From Bermanella sp049115935 (GTDB lineage: Bacteria; Pseudomonadota; Gammaproteobacteria; Pseudomonadales; Oceanobacteraceae): a DNA stretch of 64,000 nucleotides. The notes under the pieces were generated by a model that made no database searches, was not told where the DNA came from, and saw nothing but the letters and a program-made list of their open reading frames with translations. Each line of letters begins with the position of its first letter. Position 1 is the first letter of the stretch. Below, piece after piece: positions 25,752 to 35,404 of the stretch. The stretch is from assembly GCA_049115935.1 (NCBI GenBank), contig JAGDZK010000034.1, positions 11,721-75,720 on the forward strand. The letters run 5' to 3'. The position numbers were made by a program, and so were the translations under genes.

Positions 25752-28487
25752 TCAACGGGGAGAAAATTCTACGCGTTGTGTTTCTTTTTCCACACTAAAA
25801 AACTTTATGTAGATGTGGCCGCCACTATTGGTCCAAACAGTTTCAGATGCATTTCTCAAATCAGATAAACTATTTACCTTTGTACGGTTGGCCACATTAA
25901 AGGCCGGTGCCATATTTGTAAACTTAACAACAGTCGATCCTGTTCTAGGTCCATTCACGGCAAAGTATAGAATATCAAATCCTTCCGATGCAGACGCCAA
26001 ACCATCGCGTAGTGAAAGGCTGTAGTCACCAGCGTCCATTTTCATTAATGCATTGGCGCCAGCAAACTGACTGGTTCCGGGACGCCCCTGGGCAACATCA
26101 CCATCTGGTGTCGTAATACTGAAAACAGGGTCTTGAGTCGCTCTGAATCGAAATACAGCATACAGGTCGTCTGAAATTCGCGCATTTCTCCAGCCCTGTG
26201 GTTTGAAATCACCGGCGTCATATAAGAATGGATGATCTCCTATTACCGTGCTACCCGTTCCACCACCGACATTACCAGTTAATGTTCCGTCTTCGTCATA
26301 AATAACTGATGGCATAGTTTTCCCAACAGGGTTGTAACCGCTCAGCTTGCCATTGGGATCAGATATACTGAATTTTGCCTCACTACCGTCATTCTCAAAA
26401 GATGTGTTACGCATAACAAAGTGTGTGTGTCGGATCGCAATGGGTTGAGTGCGGTAGGTAAATGCCTTGGCATCAGTAAAACCGGCGAAATGCGTTCCAT
26501 CTAAAGTATTTGCTCCGTCGTAAAAGGTATGCCCTGTTACGGGTTCGGATTTATCGGCGTTGCCGCGGCTATACCCCACATACAAAGAATTGGTGATACG
26601 CTGAGTAAAAGTGATAAAGGTACTCGCAAAATTATCGGCTAACCGCAATTGATCAAAGCGCCCGGTCCTAGCTCGGTGATATATACCCGTGGTGTGCTTG
26701 TAAGCCGTATAGCCATTAACTAACGGTTCGACATTAGGGCGATACAGATCACCGGCAAAATTATCTTTCAATCGGCTACCCACAGGAACTTCGATATCGC
26801 TCCCCCTATCAAAGTTCAGACCAATAGGTGAAGAATGCGAAGCGTTGTCACGGAACTCACCAAAGTTGATTCGATCTGGTTTTACGCCCTGATATTTTGA
26901 GTCTGCCGCTGCAAGACCGATAGGTGTCTTTGGAAACAAAAACCAATAACCCGTGCCCTCTGAGCCAGCCGACACATTACCAACCCAAGTATTATCTGGA
27001 TTAGTCATCCAAAAACCCGCCGAACTTAAAAAGCGCACTGGATTCTGCCCCACATGATCATGAGTATCGACTAAGAACGGGTCTAGTATATCGTCAGCAG
27101 AATCCCCGCCCACTTTATGAATCCCGAATGTGATATTGGAAATGAATTGATTGCCCGTCTCAACCGCATCTTCCATAAAAAAGCCGTGACCATGAATATC
27201 ATGCAACACCACATCTTGGATTAGTAGGTTATGGGTTCCATGGACAGTTACCCCACGATTATTAGAATTGGTAATTGATACACCGCGCAACTGATCTCCG
27301 GCTCTATCGCCAGCCACATGCCAATGAATAGGGTAACGTCCCAAACGCCCAGTTTGCCCCATTCCATTTAGCTGAACGCTATCTAACACGACAGTCGAAG
27401 CGGTAGCCATCACCATAATGTTACCACCGACGCCCTGACTCATCCCTGCTTCAATCAACGCCCTATCACCAAAGGCGTGATCCGTATCCTGTGAAGCCAA
27501 GCCTTGAATTTTTACGTTTCTGGTGAGCAATGCTACTTCGGCACGCATATTAATGGAGCGCTGATTTGAACCGGAGCCATATGTCTCTACCTCACCGTAA
27601 TGAAAATGATTTAATGGTAAATTGAAACTAATCTCGCTAGTGCCATCTCCCAGATTACGAATACTCTCAATACTTCTGACTTCTTCATGGCGGTAGTCCG
27701 CAGAAGAACTGGCAATGACAATCTGATCACCCACTTCCCAATCCAAACGACCATCAGAGTTGGTTGAAGTTGTACCATCATAGTTTCGTTCAATAATATT
27801 TTTTACTTTTATTGAACTCGCAGAGACTAAAGCAGATTCAGCCAAGCGCGTGAAAGAGAGTTTACGTTTACCATAAAACTCTAAACCACCGCCACCAGCG
27901 GCCATAATAAAGCTATTATTGTCCTTAATAGAAACAACACCCATCGCCGTTTCTATCTCCCAGTCAGCTATTGGGTCAACACCCGTAAGCGTCAAGGTAA
28001 ACTTCCCTTGATCATAAGGATTCGCTTGGTTACCGATTTCAAATTTGCCACCAGAATTAACGTGAACCCAATCCGTTTCCAGCGAAAAATTAGCATTCTC
28101 CTGCTCTGCAACTTTTAACACACCATGTACGACCACCCCATTGGCTTTTCGATTCGCGCCCCACAAAGTCACAGTAATGCCTTGCGGCACGATCACTCGC
28201 TTACTTTCGTCAGGAATGCCATTACTCCAAGTGGACTCTTGTCCCCAGCCGCCACTGCGAACCGCCGTGGTTTTTCCGGATGTTTCTGGTGCAGGTGTTT
28301 CCGGTGCAGGTGTTTCTGGTGTTGGTGTTTCTGGCGTTGGTGTTTCTGGCGTTGGTGTTTCTGGCGTTGGTGTTTCTGGTGCTGGTGTTTTCACCGCAGA
28401 TGTTTCTCCTGCAGATGAATCCTCACCTCCACAACCAATGAGAATCAAAGGCAACAACAATGTAACAATAAATCTATTCGACTTCAT
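25752..28487 (-). CDS. G8-domain lipoprotein with Pro-Glu-Thr linker and beta-helix
   Basis: A 911-residue exported lipoprotein. The signal peptide ends in a lipobox, LIGC (Cys19). A low-complexity linker repeats P-E-T-P/A about eight times (residues about 35-70). Next is a G8 domain (about 75-190) with VIVPQGITVTL and VVVHGVLKV and conserved Gly. G8 domains occur in CEMIP/KIAA1199 and polyductin-type proteins. The remainder has the spacing of a parallel beta-helix with conserved HGTHN and HIHGHG-like turns. CEMIP binds and depolymerises hyaluronan, so carbohydrate binding or cleavage outside the cell is possible here but unproven. It lies just outside the right island boundary and is transcribed alone. 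Confidence 0.8.
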   Translation of the reverse strand: MKSNRFIVTLLLPLILIGCGGEDSSAGETSAVKTPAPETPTPETPTPETPTPETPTPETPAPETPAPETSGKTTAVRSGGWGQESTWSNGIPDESKRVIVPQGITVTLWGANRKANGVVVHGVLKVAEQENANFSLETDWVHVNSGGKFEIGNQANPYDQGKFTLTLTGVDPIADWEIETAMGVVSIKDNNSFIMAAGGGGLEFYGKRKLSFTRLAESALVSASSIKVKNIIERNYDGTTSTNSDGRLDWEVGDQIVIASSSADYRHEEVRSIESIRNLGDGTSEISFNLPLNHFHYGEVETYGSGSNQRSINMRAEVALLTRNVKIQGLASQDTDHAFGDRALIEAGMSQGVGGNIMVMATASTVVLDSVQLNGMGQTGRLGRYPIHWHVAGDRAGDQLRGVSITNSNNRGVTVHGTHNLLIQDVVLHDIHGHGFFMEDAVETGNQFISNITFGIHKVGGDSADDILDPFLVDTHDHVGQNPVRFLSSAGFWMTNPDNTWVGNVSAGSEGTGYWFLFPKTPIGLAAADSKYQGVKPDRINFGEFRDNASHSSPIGLNFDRGSDIEVPVGSRLKDNFAGDLYRPNVEPLVNGYTAYKHTTGIYHRARTGRFDQLRLADNFASTFITFTQRITNSLYVGYSRGNADKSEPVTGHTFYDGANTLDGTHFAGFTDAKAFTYRTQPIAIRHTHFVMRNTSFENDGSEAKFSISDPNGKLSGYNPVGKTMPSVIYDEDGTLTGNVGGGTGSTVIGDHPFLYDAGDFKPQGWRNARISDDLYAVFRFRATQDPVFSITTPDGDVAQGRPGTSQFAGANALMKMDAGDYSLSLRDGLASASEGFDILYFAVNGPRTGSTVVKFTNMAPAFNVANRTKVNSLSDLRNASETVWTNSGGHIYIKFFSVEKETQRVEFSPR
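28284..28395 (-). repeat. Tandem 18-base repeats coding the PETPTP linker
   Basis: About six near-identical 18-base units (GGTGTTTCTGGCGTTGGT and variants on the plus strand) encode the Pro-Glu-Thr-Pro linker of the G8 lipoprotein. Copy number is likely to vary between strains by slippage. Confidence 0.75.
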
Positions 28488-29034
28488 AAATCCATACCGA
28501 AAACTAAGTGATTTAGTGAAAATAACCGTTTACTAAATTGTCAACGCCTGCGATTGAATATTATGTGCGAGGAGTAGACATCTGAAGCGATTCATTCACC
28601 GTAATTGTTTGTGCGGCTGCAGTTTAGATGTAACTCACATGGGAATATAGAAAAGAAACAGCATTCCGTGACCCCTTTCACATGCTTATTTCTCCCCATT
28701 TTTGTCAAAGTATTCGAAAAGGTATGTCGTACCAGATGTGCTAACCATCACAAAACGATTACAAATAAACAATTAATTACCTACTACCCTTAGCACGTTA
28801 ATTGTCATTTTTTATACGAAAAGAATTTAAAATCAGTATTCGATGTGGCGAAAAAAGTTCGGCCGATAACTTATGGTTTAAAGAAATGATAGGGCGTTTG
28901 TATATGTCTACGAAAGAAATTCGCTTGCTCAAAACTTTAGAACTAAAATTTTTTTAAGTGAATTTTATTTCTGTCTTAAATTTATGACGCTCAAATATGA
29001 GCGCCATTTCATGTAAAAGCTGTCGATATTTTTA

Positions 29035-29110
29035 TTGTAAATGTCGGGTCGACTTCTTGAAGCAATTGATCTGGGCTCAGTGAATCGTCCGCACTGGTCA
29101 GTAAGATGCA
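29035..29110 (-). pseudogene. Degenerate fragment related to the island-edge ORF
   Basis: Read on the minus strand it gives LLTSADDSLSPDQLLQEVDP, matching LTSSDDSLELAWHSPDQLVQGVG of the 25309-25527 frame with five residues deleted. A stop follows shortly after and there is no start with a ribosome site. Confidence 0.45.
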
Positions 29111-29222
29111 TTTCAGTGAGTAATAAAATACTCAGCAATCAAGTCATTAAGGGAGGCATAGATGCTCCTGAATTATTGAAGGAATACAGAGCATTCTAAG
29201 AAGTTATGAAAGGCATTACTAG

Positions 29223-29277
29223 GCGCACATACGCCTAAGGCATATGTGCGTTATAAGCTATCAAGCAAGATAGCTTA
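29223..29277 (-). terminator. Paired hairpins downstream of the TonB receptor gene
   Basis: Two inverted repeats, CGCACATA…TATGTGCG and AAGCTATC…GATAGCTT, lie within 15-70 bases after the receptor stop. Neither has a long T run, so termination or mRNA-end stabilisation is likely but not certain. Confidence 0.45.
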
Positions 29278-29290
29278 GTGTATTAAGAAA

Positions 29291-31498
29291 TTAAAATTGA
29301 TACTTCACACCCACATGAGCAGCGCGGGGTTTGCCTGGGCGGTAACCCATAGGCTGCGCAGCAACCACATACTCTTCATCAAAGACGTTATCAATCGTGC
29401 CGTACAAGGTAAGCTCAGGGCGCAATTTATAATTAGCCGCTAAATCAAATACGGTGTGTGCTTCGATTTTATCTTCTACTGAAATACTGCCCTGGCCTGC
29501 GTTTGCACGCATGTCACCTTGATACAGAGCTGAAATTAATAGCTGCCAAGTTTCTGCCTCGATACCTGTTTTAATATTTAAGCGATGGGCAGGCACATAA
29601 GCCAGTTCATCACCCTCTTCTACGAATGCATTTTTTTGTTTAAACACACCGGACACATCTTGAAAACGGTTTTTAAACTCTGTTTGTGTAAACGTGTACG
29701 TCAGCATGAATGGGGTACGCATGGCAGCGTTTAATTGAAAGGCCGTTTTCCAATGGCTTTCAATACCGTATACCAATACTTCGCCGCCATTATATTCGCT
29801 GTCTGTCAGCGCTGCTTCACAACCATTACTAGCATTACACGACTCTTTTAAATTGCTGTAGTCGTTAATAAAACCCACCACTTCGACATTGTGTTGGCCA
29901 CTTAAACGAAAACCCAGTTCATAGTTAATACTTTCTTCAGGGTCAACGTCCCCTTCTTGACCCGGTGCGGTTGCCACATAACCTTTGTGCACACCCGCCA
30001 GCACACCAAAGTTGTCACTTAATTGAGTAAATAAGCCCGCCCCTGGTACTAATACGCTTTCCGTGGCTTCTGATTTGTTATTAACATCCACGTCATTTTT
30101 TTTCGTTGTATGTAAACTCGTTTCAATTGTTTCACTACGCAAACCCAAGCTCACCGTGGTGTTACCAAATGTCATGTCGTCTTTGATATAAACCGCAATA
30201 GCTGTTGCTTCGCCAATATTTTGGGTGCTGGTTTGTAAACTAGAGCCACTTGCGGTCACCAAACCATTGGTCGTCATTTCATATGCTTGCTGCGTGTGAT
30301 TACGTTTGATCTCATCTTGATGAATGCGCAGTCCAATTTCGATATTTTGAGGAATACCAAAAAGTTGCGAATCTAAGTTGTAGCGTGTTTGAATCCCTTG
30401 AGAGACAAAATCACGGCCATTGTTACCGATTAGTAGTTGCTCAAACTGAGTACCTGAAATCGCCTGACCAGATATAATTTCATATAAAAATTGGTTTGAA
30501 CTTGGGTCACTTAAAATTTCTTCAATGCTTGCAGCATTCGGGTCATTGATCGCATTTAATTTAAACCAATCGCGGCTGAATTCGTTGCGGTAAAGATCTG
30601 TGGTGATTTGGCTAGTAATGGTTGGCTCAATTACATGGGTTAATTGCAACTGAGTATGTTCCCACTGCATGTTATCTAACGCACTGGCGGCGTATCTGCG
30701 ATAAGGGTCTGCATCAAAGTCATCACGGCTTAATCCCACATAGGTTTCGTGGCTGGTTTCATCAGCATAACCGAGCTTTAAGGTTAAACGCTGACGATAC
30801 TTGCCATTAATGTCGTAACTTGTTTTAACGTTAATATCATTTTTTTCAAAACCCGTGTCTCCACCAAATGGGCCTTTACTCGTGCCTTGTGTATCTAAAT
30901 CTTTAAAGCCATCAGCTGATAAGGTCAAACCTTCAATCAGGTAACCCAAATCGCCACTTTGCCCACCATAAAAAGCATTAAGTCGCTGAAACCCAAAACT
31001 GCCAAGCTGGGCATCCACTTCGCCACTACTCATATAGGGGATAGGACGGCTCACCATATTTAGAGCGCCCGCAACAGTAGCTGGGCCGTATTGAATAGCA
31101 GATGGGCCTTTAAATACTTCGACCGCGCTCATACGCGACACATTGGGAAAATAGTAAGCCGCTGGGGCTGAATAGGGTGCAGGGCCGGTTAATACGCCGT
31201 CTTCCATGATGGTGATTTTTTTGCTGCGCTCAGCACTGCTGCCACGCATGCCGATATTCGGGCGCAGGCCATAACCATCTTCTTCTTGGATATTTACCCC
31301 TGGTACTTCATTTAAAATACGGTGAATATCGGTATATTCAAATTGCTCAAGGGCCACATCATCAATCAGCGTGGCACTGCCCGGTTGAGTTTTAATTTCA
31401 TTGGCACCACCGGTGATAAATACTTGATCTAATTTAACGGCATCTTCAGCGGATACACATAAGGGATAACACAATAAAACCGCGGCCCATTTATTCAT
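29291..31498 (-). CDS. FecA-like TonB-dependent outer-membrane receptor
   Basis: A 735-residue receptor. It has a signal peptide (…PLCVSA), a TonB-box-like VKLDQVFITGG, a plug domain with the FecA-family signature GLRPNIGMRGSSAERS followed by ITIMEDGV and PAPYSAPAAYYFP, and a barrel ending in YQF as usual for outer-membrane insertion. The FecA group imports ferric dicitrate and other iron chelates. No FecI/FecR-type regulators or the extra N-terminal signalling domain are present, so it is a plain transporter. Imelysin-like and DUF4856-like lipoproteins two genes away support an iron role. Confidence 0.9.
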   Translation of the reverse strand: MNKWAAVLLCYPLCVSAEDAVKLDQVFITGGANEIKTQPGSATLIDDVALEQFEYTDIHRILNEVPGVNIQEEDGYGLRPNIGMRGSSAERSKKITIMEDGVLTGPAPYSAPAAYYFPNVSRMSAVEVFKGPSAIQYGPATVAGALNMVSRPIPYMSSGEVDAQLGSFGFQRLNAFYGGQSGDLGYLIEGLTLSADGFKDLDTQGTSKGPFGGDTGFEKNDINVKTSYDINGKYRQRLTLKLGYADETSHETYVGLSRDDFDADPYRRYAASALDNMQWEHTQLQLTHVIEPTITSQITTDLYRNEFSRDWFKLNAINDPNAASIEEILSDPSSNQFLYEIISGQAISGTQFEQLLIGNNGRDFVSQGIQTRYNLDSQLFGIPQNIEIGLRIHQDEIKRNHTQQAYEMTTNGLVTASGSSLQTSTQNIGEATAIAVYIKDDMTFGNTTVSLGLRSETIETSLHTTKKNDVDVNNKSEATESVLVPGAGLFTQLSDNFGVLAGVHKGYVATAPGQEGDVDPEESINYELGFRLSGQHNVEVVGFINDYSNLKESCNASNGCEAALTDSEYNGGEVLVYGIESHWKTAFQLNAAMRTPFMLTYTFTQTEFKNRFQDVSGVFKQKNAFVEEGDELAYVPAHRLNIKTGIEAETWQLLISALYQGDMRANAGQGSISVEDKIEAHTVFDLAANYKLRPELTLYGTIDNVFDEEYVVAAQPMGYRPGKPRAAHVGVKYQF

Positions 31499-31613
31499 TC
31501 ATTCTACCACTTGCTACAACGAAGACAGGGCGCAATTTAAACACAAACACGAATGAATCTAAATTGGTTTTAGGTTAAAATTTGGGCACTCTATTTTATG
31601 AAAGGCAGTTAAA

Positions 31614-32495
31614 ATGGACAGCATTTTTGACTGGTTATTCGACCCAGCCATGCGTACCTATTATGGGTACTGGCTAAGCACAATAGTGATTATATTATTG
31701 TGGGCCAGCTTTCAGTGGTCACAGCGTGCAAGCCACGTGAAAGAATGGTTAACTGCCACGTATTGGTGGAACCACTCAACTCGCCAAGATTACTTTTTCC
31801 TGTTCTTTAATCGCTTACTCTTTTTAGCCCTTGGCATTGCTTGGCTTGGTTTTACCATTGATGTGGCTCAAACCACTTTTCATGGCTTGACGTTATTTGG
31901 ACCTGCAACCGAGCCACAAGCGGTTTCAAACTCCATTGCATTATTAGCCGGTTATACCGTCATTTTGTTTGTATTAGATGATGGCTCGCGATTCTTATTG
32001 CACAAAACCATGCACAAATTTGATGCGTTATGGCGCATACATCAAGTTCATCACAGTGCCACAACCCTGACTCCCTTCACCACCTACCGCTTACACCCAA
32101 TTGAATCCTTGCTTTATCAATTACGTGCAAGCCTGTTGCATGGCATATGCGCAGGGGCTGCGTTTTATGGCTTAGGCTTTCAACTGAACAGTTTAGAGGT
32201 TTGGGGAGCCAGTATTTGGGTGATCGTATTTAACGCCCTAGGCGCAAACTTGCGTCATAGCCATATACCATTGCAATACGGCTGGCTTGAAAAGGTTTTC
32301 ATTAGCCCTGCGCAACATCAACTGCATCATGGCTTTAAGACCATGAATCATAATTACGGCTCATTCCTAGCCATTTGGGATCAATTAGGAGGGAGCTGGC
32401 TCAATGGCAAACATAAAAATACACTGCCAAACAAACCACAAGCTTTAAGTAAGCAACTATTGTTAAAGCCACTTAATTGGAGCAGTAAAAAATAA
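31614..32495 (+). CDS. Sterol desaturase / fatty acid hydroxylase family membrane protein
   Basis: A 293-residue membrane di-iron enzyme of the FA_hydroxylase superfamily. Several hydrophobic segments flank the His clusters HKTMH, HQVHH, a single H in HSH and QHQLHHG that bind the iron pair. The segment LHPIES is also family-typical. The substrate lipid cannot be told. It is read away from the TonB receptor, and AAAGGCAG precedes the ATG. A bidirectional terminator follows. Confidence 0.88.
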   Translation: MDSIFDWLFDPAMRTYYGYWLSTIVIILLWASFQWSQRASHVKEWLTATYWWNHSTRQDYFFLFFNRLLFLALGIAWLGFTIDVAQTTFHGLTLFGPATEPQAVSNSIALLAGYTVILFVLDDGSRFLLHKTMHKFDALWRIHQVHHSATTLTPFTTYRLHPIESLLYQLRASLLHGICAGAAFYGLGFQLNSLEVWGASIWVIVFNALGANLRHSHIPLQYGWLEKVFISPAQHQLHHGFKTMNHNYGSFLAIWDQLGGSWLNGKHKNTLPNKPQALSKQLLLKPLNWSSKK

Positions 32496-32521
32496 AAAAT
32501 CGGCCAAAGCCGATTTTTTAT
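32493..32521. terminator. Bidirectional terminator between convergent genes
   Basis: Stem ATCGGC/GCCGAT with CAAA loop, flanked by A5 and T7 runs. It serves both the desaturase-family gene (plus) and the imelysin-like gene (minus). Confidence 0.88.
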
Positions 32522-32543
32522 TTCACTAGATAAGCATTAATGA

Positions 32544-33740
32544 TTAATCATTATCGCCACTTGCTGAAGGTGGTATAGTGAAGCTAGTCGTTAGTACAAA
32601 ATCACCTTTTAGCGTGTCAGTCAGCTGCTTAATGGTGTATTGGAATTTACATAACTCATCAATATCTGAAAGGTCAGTTGCAGAACTTTCGTTATTTGCT
32701 AAAGCACTGCAAGTCTCAAAGCTGTTCCCACTATCAACCGCTGCTATCAAAGTACCGTCAATATCATTAAGGTTCTCAATCGCTGTATTTAGTTGATTGA
32801 TCATAGTGGTGGCAACATCACTTTGACCCGCTGCCACTAAATAATCATCAATTCCCACACCTTCGCCGTTTGCGGTAAAAATGCGCTTTAAGCCTTCAAG
32901 ATTATTGATTAAGTGCTCTTTAGAAACGTTTGCAAATTGTGACTCTAATTTTGTTGAATCAAATACGCCTTCGCTTGTTTGCGGAAGAGCCGCTTTTACT
33001 TTTGCATCTTTTATTTGCTTGTCTGCATAGAAGAAAGCTTGAGTTACTTGGTTAGCTGCTGCCTGTTGCGAACTGGCCGATTCGGTTAGATTAAAATTAT
33101 TCCAATTATTTTGTAACTGTTCAGTTTGCACAACTAATTCATCACTAACCAGTAATGCATAGTCACAACGGGCTTGTTGTATTTCTGTTGTCGACTTGCC
33201 GTTTTCCCAATTAGTTACAGTATTGTCTCCAGACTCTGTGTAACCATCACCAGTAAATAGGATGTATTCAAGAGCAATTAAGCCTTTACGACTGTTACCT
33301 GCACTTAACGTGAAGATATCTGGATCATTATCCTGCCTTACAATTTCAGCATCATATAAACTTGCACCATAAGAAGGCCAAGAATACAACTCAGCTAGTT
33401 CACCATTACCAAGGGGGCCAAACTGCATTGTTTGAAGTTGTTGTATATTTGCTACGACATCTTCCCAAGCCGCTTTTGCTGAGTCTTTTTTAGAGCCATC
33501 CGCAATAGCAGCACAATATGCCGTTAGGTTACTGTCAAGAGCTAGCATGTCCGTATTGAGCTCTGCAACCACCGGCTTAACACCAAAGTCTACTAAATCA
33601 TTCAACATGGTATTACAGCTAAAAGTATTGCTTTCTAATTCGCTACAAGCATCTGCAACGTCACTTGAGCCGCTACTTCCACCACAACCAATCAATACCG
33701 AACTACTGATTATCAAACCAAGTATATTTTTAAGATTCAT
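32544..33740 (-). CDS. Imelysin-like (M75/IrpA family) lipoprotein
   Basis: A 398-residue lipoprotein; signal peptide with lipobox LIGC (Cys19). The segment RKGLIALEYILF matches the imelysin-family GxxxxEYLLF motif, and the helical, Gln/Asn-rich body is of the right size. Imelysins are periplasmic proteins tied to iron uptake. The strict GxHxxE metal motif is not intact (GLIALE), as in many non-peptidase members. It follows the DUF4856-like gene with a hairpin between them and is likely co-regulated by iron. Confidence 0.75.
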   Translation of the reverse strand: MNLKNILGLIISSSVLIGCGGSSGSSDVADACSELESNTFSCNTMLNDLVDFGVKPVVAELNTDMLALDSNLTAYCAAIADGSKKDSAKAAWEDVVANIQQLQTMQFGPLGNGELAELYSWPSYGASLYDAEIVRQDNDPDIFTLSAGNSRKGLIALEYILFTGDGYTESGDNTVTNWENGKSTTEIQQARCDYALLVSDELVVQTEQLQNNWNNFNLTESASSQQAAANQVTQAFFYADKQIKDAKVKAALPQTSEGVFDSTKLESQFANVSKEHLINNLEGLKRIFTANGEGVGIDDYLVAAGQSDVATTMINQLNTAIENLNDIDGTLIAAVDSGNSFETCSALANNESSATDLSDIDELCKFQYTIKQLTDTLKGDFVLTTSFTIPPSASGDND

Positions 33741-33754
33741 CGTTTTTCCTAGAT

Positions 33755-33788
33755 ACGCAAAAGGCTGCCTAAGGCAGCCTTTAAATTT
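33755..33788 (-). terminator. Hairpin between the DUF4856-like and imelysin-like genes
   Basis: Perfect 10-base arms 33760-33769 and 33773-33782 (AAAGGCTGCC/GGCAGCCTTT) with TAA loop. On the minus strand only four T residues follow, so it may be a partial terminator that lowers expression of the second gene. Confidence 0.65.
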
Positions 33789-33804
33789 TTTAGCTTCTAC
33801 GATT

Positions 33805-35202
33805 TTACCAGTTCGCTACCACATCCGCATCAAAGTCATACGCATCTTGCAGGATATCTAAAATATCTTTTAAGCCTTCTACATATGTTGGTATATCAGC
33901 AATTTCTAACTCAGGTGCTTCACCAATTTTGTTATGGATAGCGATCAAATCATCACGAGAAATAATTGATACACCACTGAACTGAAGACTTAACGCAAAG
34001 CCTTTTAGTTCAGACCAATGCTTGGCTAGGTCTTTTAGGTTCTGAGCGTCTGTTCCTACGTTATCAAGATCGGCAATGGTGTCATTCACATAATGCGCCA
34101 CTGTCGCTGCAATGGCTTTTTCCCATGCGCCTAATGCGGTTTTAGCATGATCAACCAACTCAGCTTGATAGCCTTGACCTTCTACAGGATTGCTACCAAT
34201 ATTTTTTTGAATTAACTGACGACCTGCAATGAAAGCTTCCATTGCTTGAGCACTAAAGTCTGTCACGCCATTGCTACCAGAATCACGTTTATTTGCATTG
34301 ATTGCGTGACCAAAGCTGTATTCACCGCCTAATAAATCAATTTCACCATCACCATTCGTGTCATTAGCTGGGTTCGATTTATTTACATCATCGCTATAAG
34401 CAAGGTAATCACGGGCAGCACCGAAGTAACCAAAACCTTCATCCCACTGATGCTCTAGAGAGGTGTAGTTACCGCCTTCGTCGATATTGTTTTTAGCTAA
34501 GCCCTTAGATGCTTTTAAGTAATCATCCGCCGCTTGCGAATACGTTACCGCGCCTAATAAGAATTTTTGTACCAGCTGTTGGTAATCTACACCTATGCTT
34601 GTATCAACATAAGTTGTGTCTGCATTACCATCACCTGCGTTATCAGCAAGAATCTGGAACCACTCTTGTAATAATAAGTGTGGGCGATCGTCATCTGTTT
34701 GCTCACCTGAAAGAGTAATATCCCAACCAATGAACGCTTGAGATAGGTCATTGTCTTGACCAGCAAGCTTACCTTTAAGATTTTTACTGCCAGCAACATC
34801 ACCTACGTCACGGAAATTCTCTTGTGTTAAATCAGTACCTTCAGGCGCACTAATGGATACAGGCGTTGATGTGGTTCCAGTGCCACCATATACATCTATA
34901 TCATAAAGATTGCTAACTGCATCTGGGTTAACGCCAGTTGCATAAATTAGATTTAGGTTTGCCAATGCTGTTGCTGAATCTGCGCTGTTCTGAAATGCAT
35001 CAGACTTAATGAAAGTAGAAATTTCGTTAATCAAAAGATGACGCGCCGTTTGACCGGTATAACTTACTGATGATTCACCTTCAACTAGCTTGCTAGGAAA
35101 GGTATACGTTGTAAGCTCAGTACCCTTAGAGTCACTATCACTTCCACATGCCGCCAACATACCCATGGCTGTTACAAGTGCTGCGCCTTTCATCAACTTC
35201 AT
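33805..35202 (-). CDS. DUF4856-like lipoprotein of an iron-associated cluster
   Basis: A 465-residue lipoprotein; lipobox LAAC (Cys19), AGGA six bases ahead of the ATG. The opening after the lipid anchor (TYTFPSKLVEGESSVSYTGQTARH) and the body, including GYFGAARDYLAYSDD and a DTNGDGEIDLLGGE calcium-loop-like stretch, resemble DUF4856 proteins as I remember them. These usually sit beside imelysins and TonB receptors in iron-regulated operons, as here. The exact function is unknown; haem or iron handling on the periplasmic side is the likely theme. Confidence 0.72.
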   Translation of the reverse strand: MKLMKGAALVTAMGMLAACGSDSDSKGTELTTYTFPSKLVEGESSVSYTGQTARHLLINEISTFIKSDAFQNSADSATALANLNLIYATGVNPDAVSNLYDIDVYGGTGTTSTPVSISAPEGTDLTQENFRDVGDVAGSKNLKGKLAGQDNDLSQAFIGWDITLSGEQTDDDRPHLLLQEWFQILADNAGDGNADTTYVDTSIGVDYQQLVQKFLLGAVTYSQAADDYLKASKGLAKNNIDEGGNYTSLEHQWDEGFGYFGAARDYLAYSDDVNKSNPANDTNGDGEIDLLGGEYSFGHAINANKRDSGSNGVTDFSAQAMEAFIAGRQLIQKNIGSNPVEGQGYQAELVDHAKTALGAWEKAIAATVAHYVNDTIADLDNVGTDAQNLKDLAKHWSELKGFALSLQFSGVSIISRDDLIAIHNKIGEAPELEIADIPTYVEGLKDILDILQDAYDFDADVVANW

Positions 35203-35237
35203 ATGTATTCCTGCTTAATACCGTTAAGAACTGTAAA

Positions 35238-35256
35238 GAGAATCATAATCAATTAG
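35238..35256. promoter_or_regulatory. Candidate Fur box
   Basis: The 19-mer GAGAATCATAATCAATTAG, 36 bases ahead of the DUF4856-like start, agrees with the Fur consensus GATAATGATAATCATTATC at 13 of 19 positions. It fits the iron-related content of the two genes downstream. Confidence 0.5.
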
Positions 35257-35404
35257 TCTTAGACTAGCAATACAAATAGAAATTACTCTTATTTCTATCA
35301 AGGTGTGATCTGGAACTTATCCGCCGATATTTCATCTATTTGCCATTGAAGTTATGGCCAATCGACCGCATATTGCTTGCAAGACAACATAGGACAAATT
35401 AACC

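Larger units (their letters stand above)
28488..29290. other. 803-base gap without a convincing gene
   Basis: A/T-rich stretch between the G8 lipoprotein and the TonB receptor. Contents seen: a small hairpin near 28984-28998; a degenerate copy of the 25309-25527 coding sequence on the minus strand at about 29035-29110; and two inverted repeats near 29223-29277 downstream of the receptor gene. Short open frames here lack ribosome sites and look random. Confidence 0.6.

Noticed and set aside
28125..28536. Plus-strand frames rich in Cys/Trp or Gly/Val repeats
   Set aside because: They are antisense shadows of the PETP linker repeats in the G8 lipoprotein gene.
28605..28793. Possible 62-codon gene in the 28.5-29.3 kb gap
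   Set aside because: No ribosome site, no recognisable features and random-looking composition.
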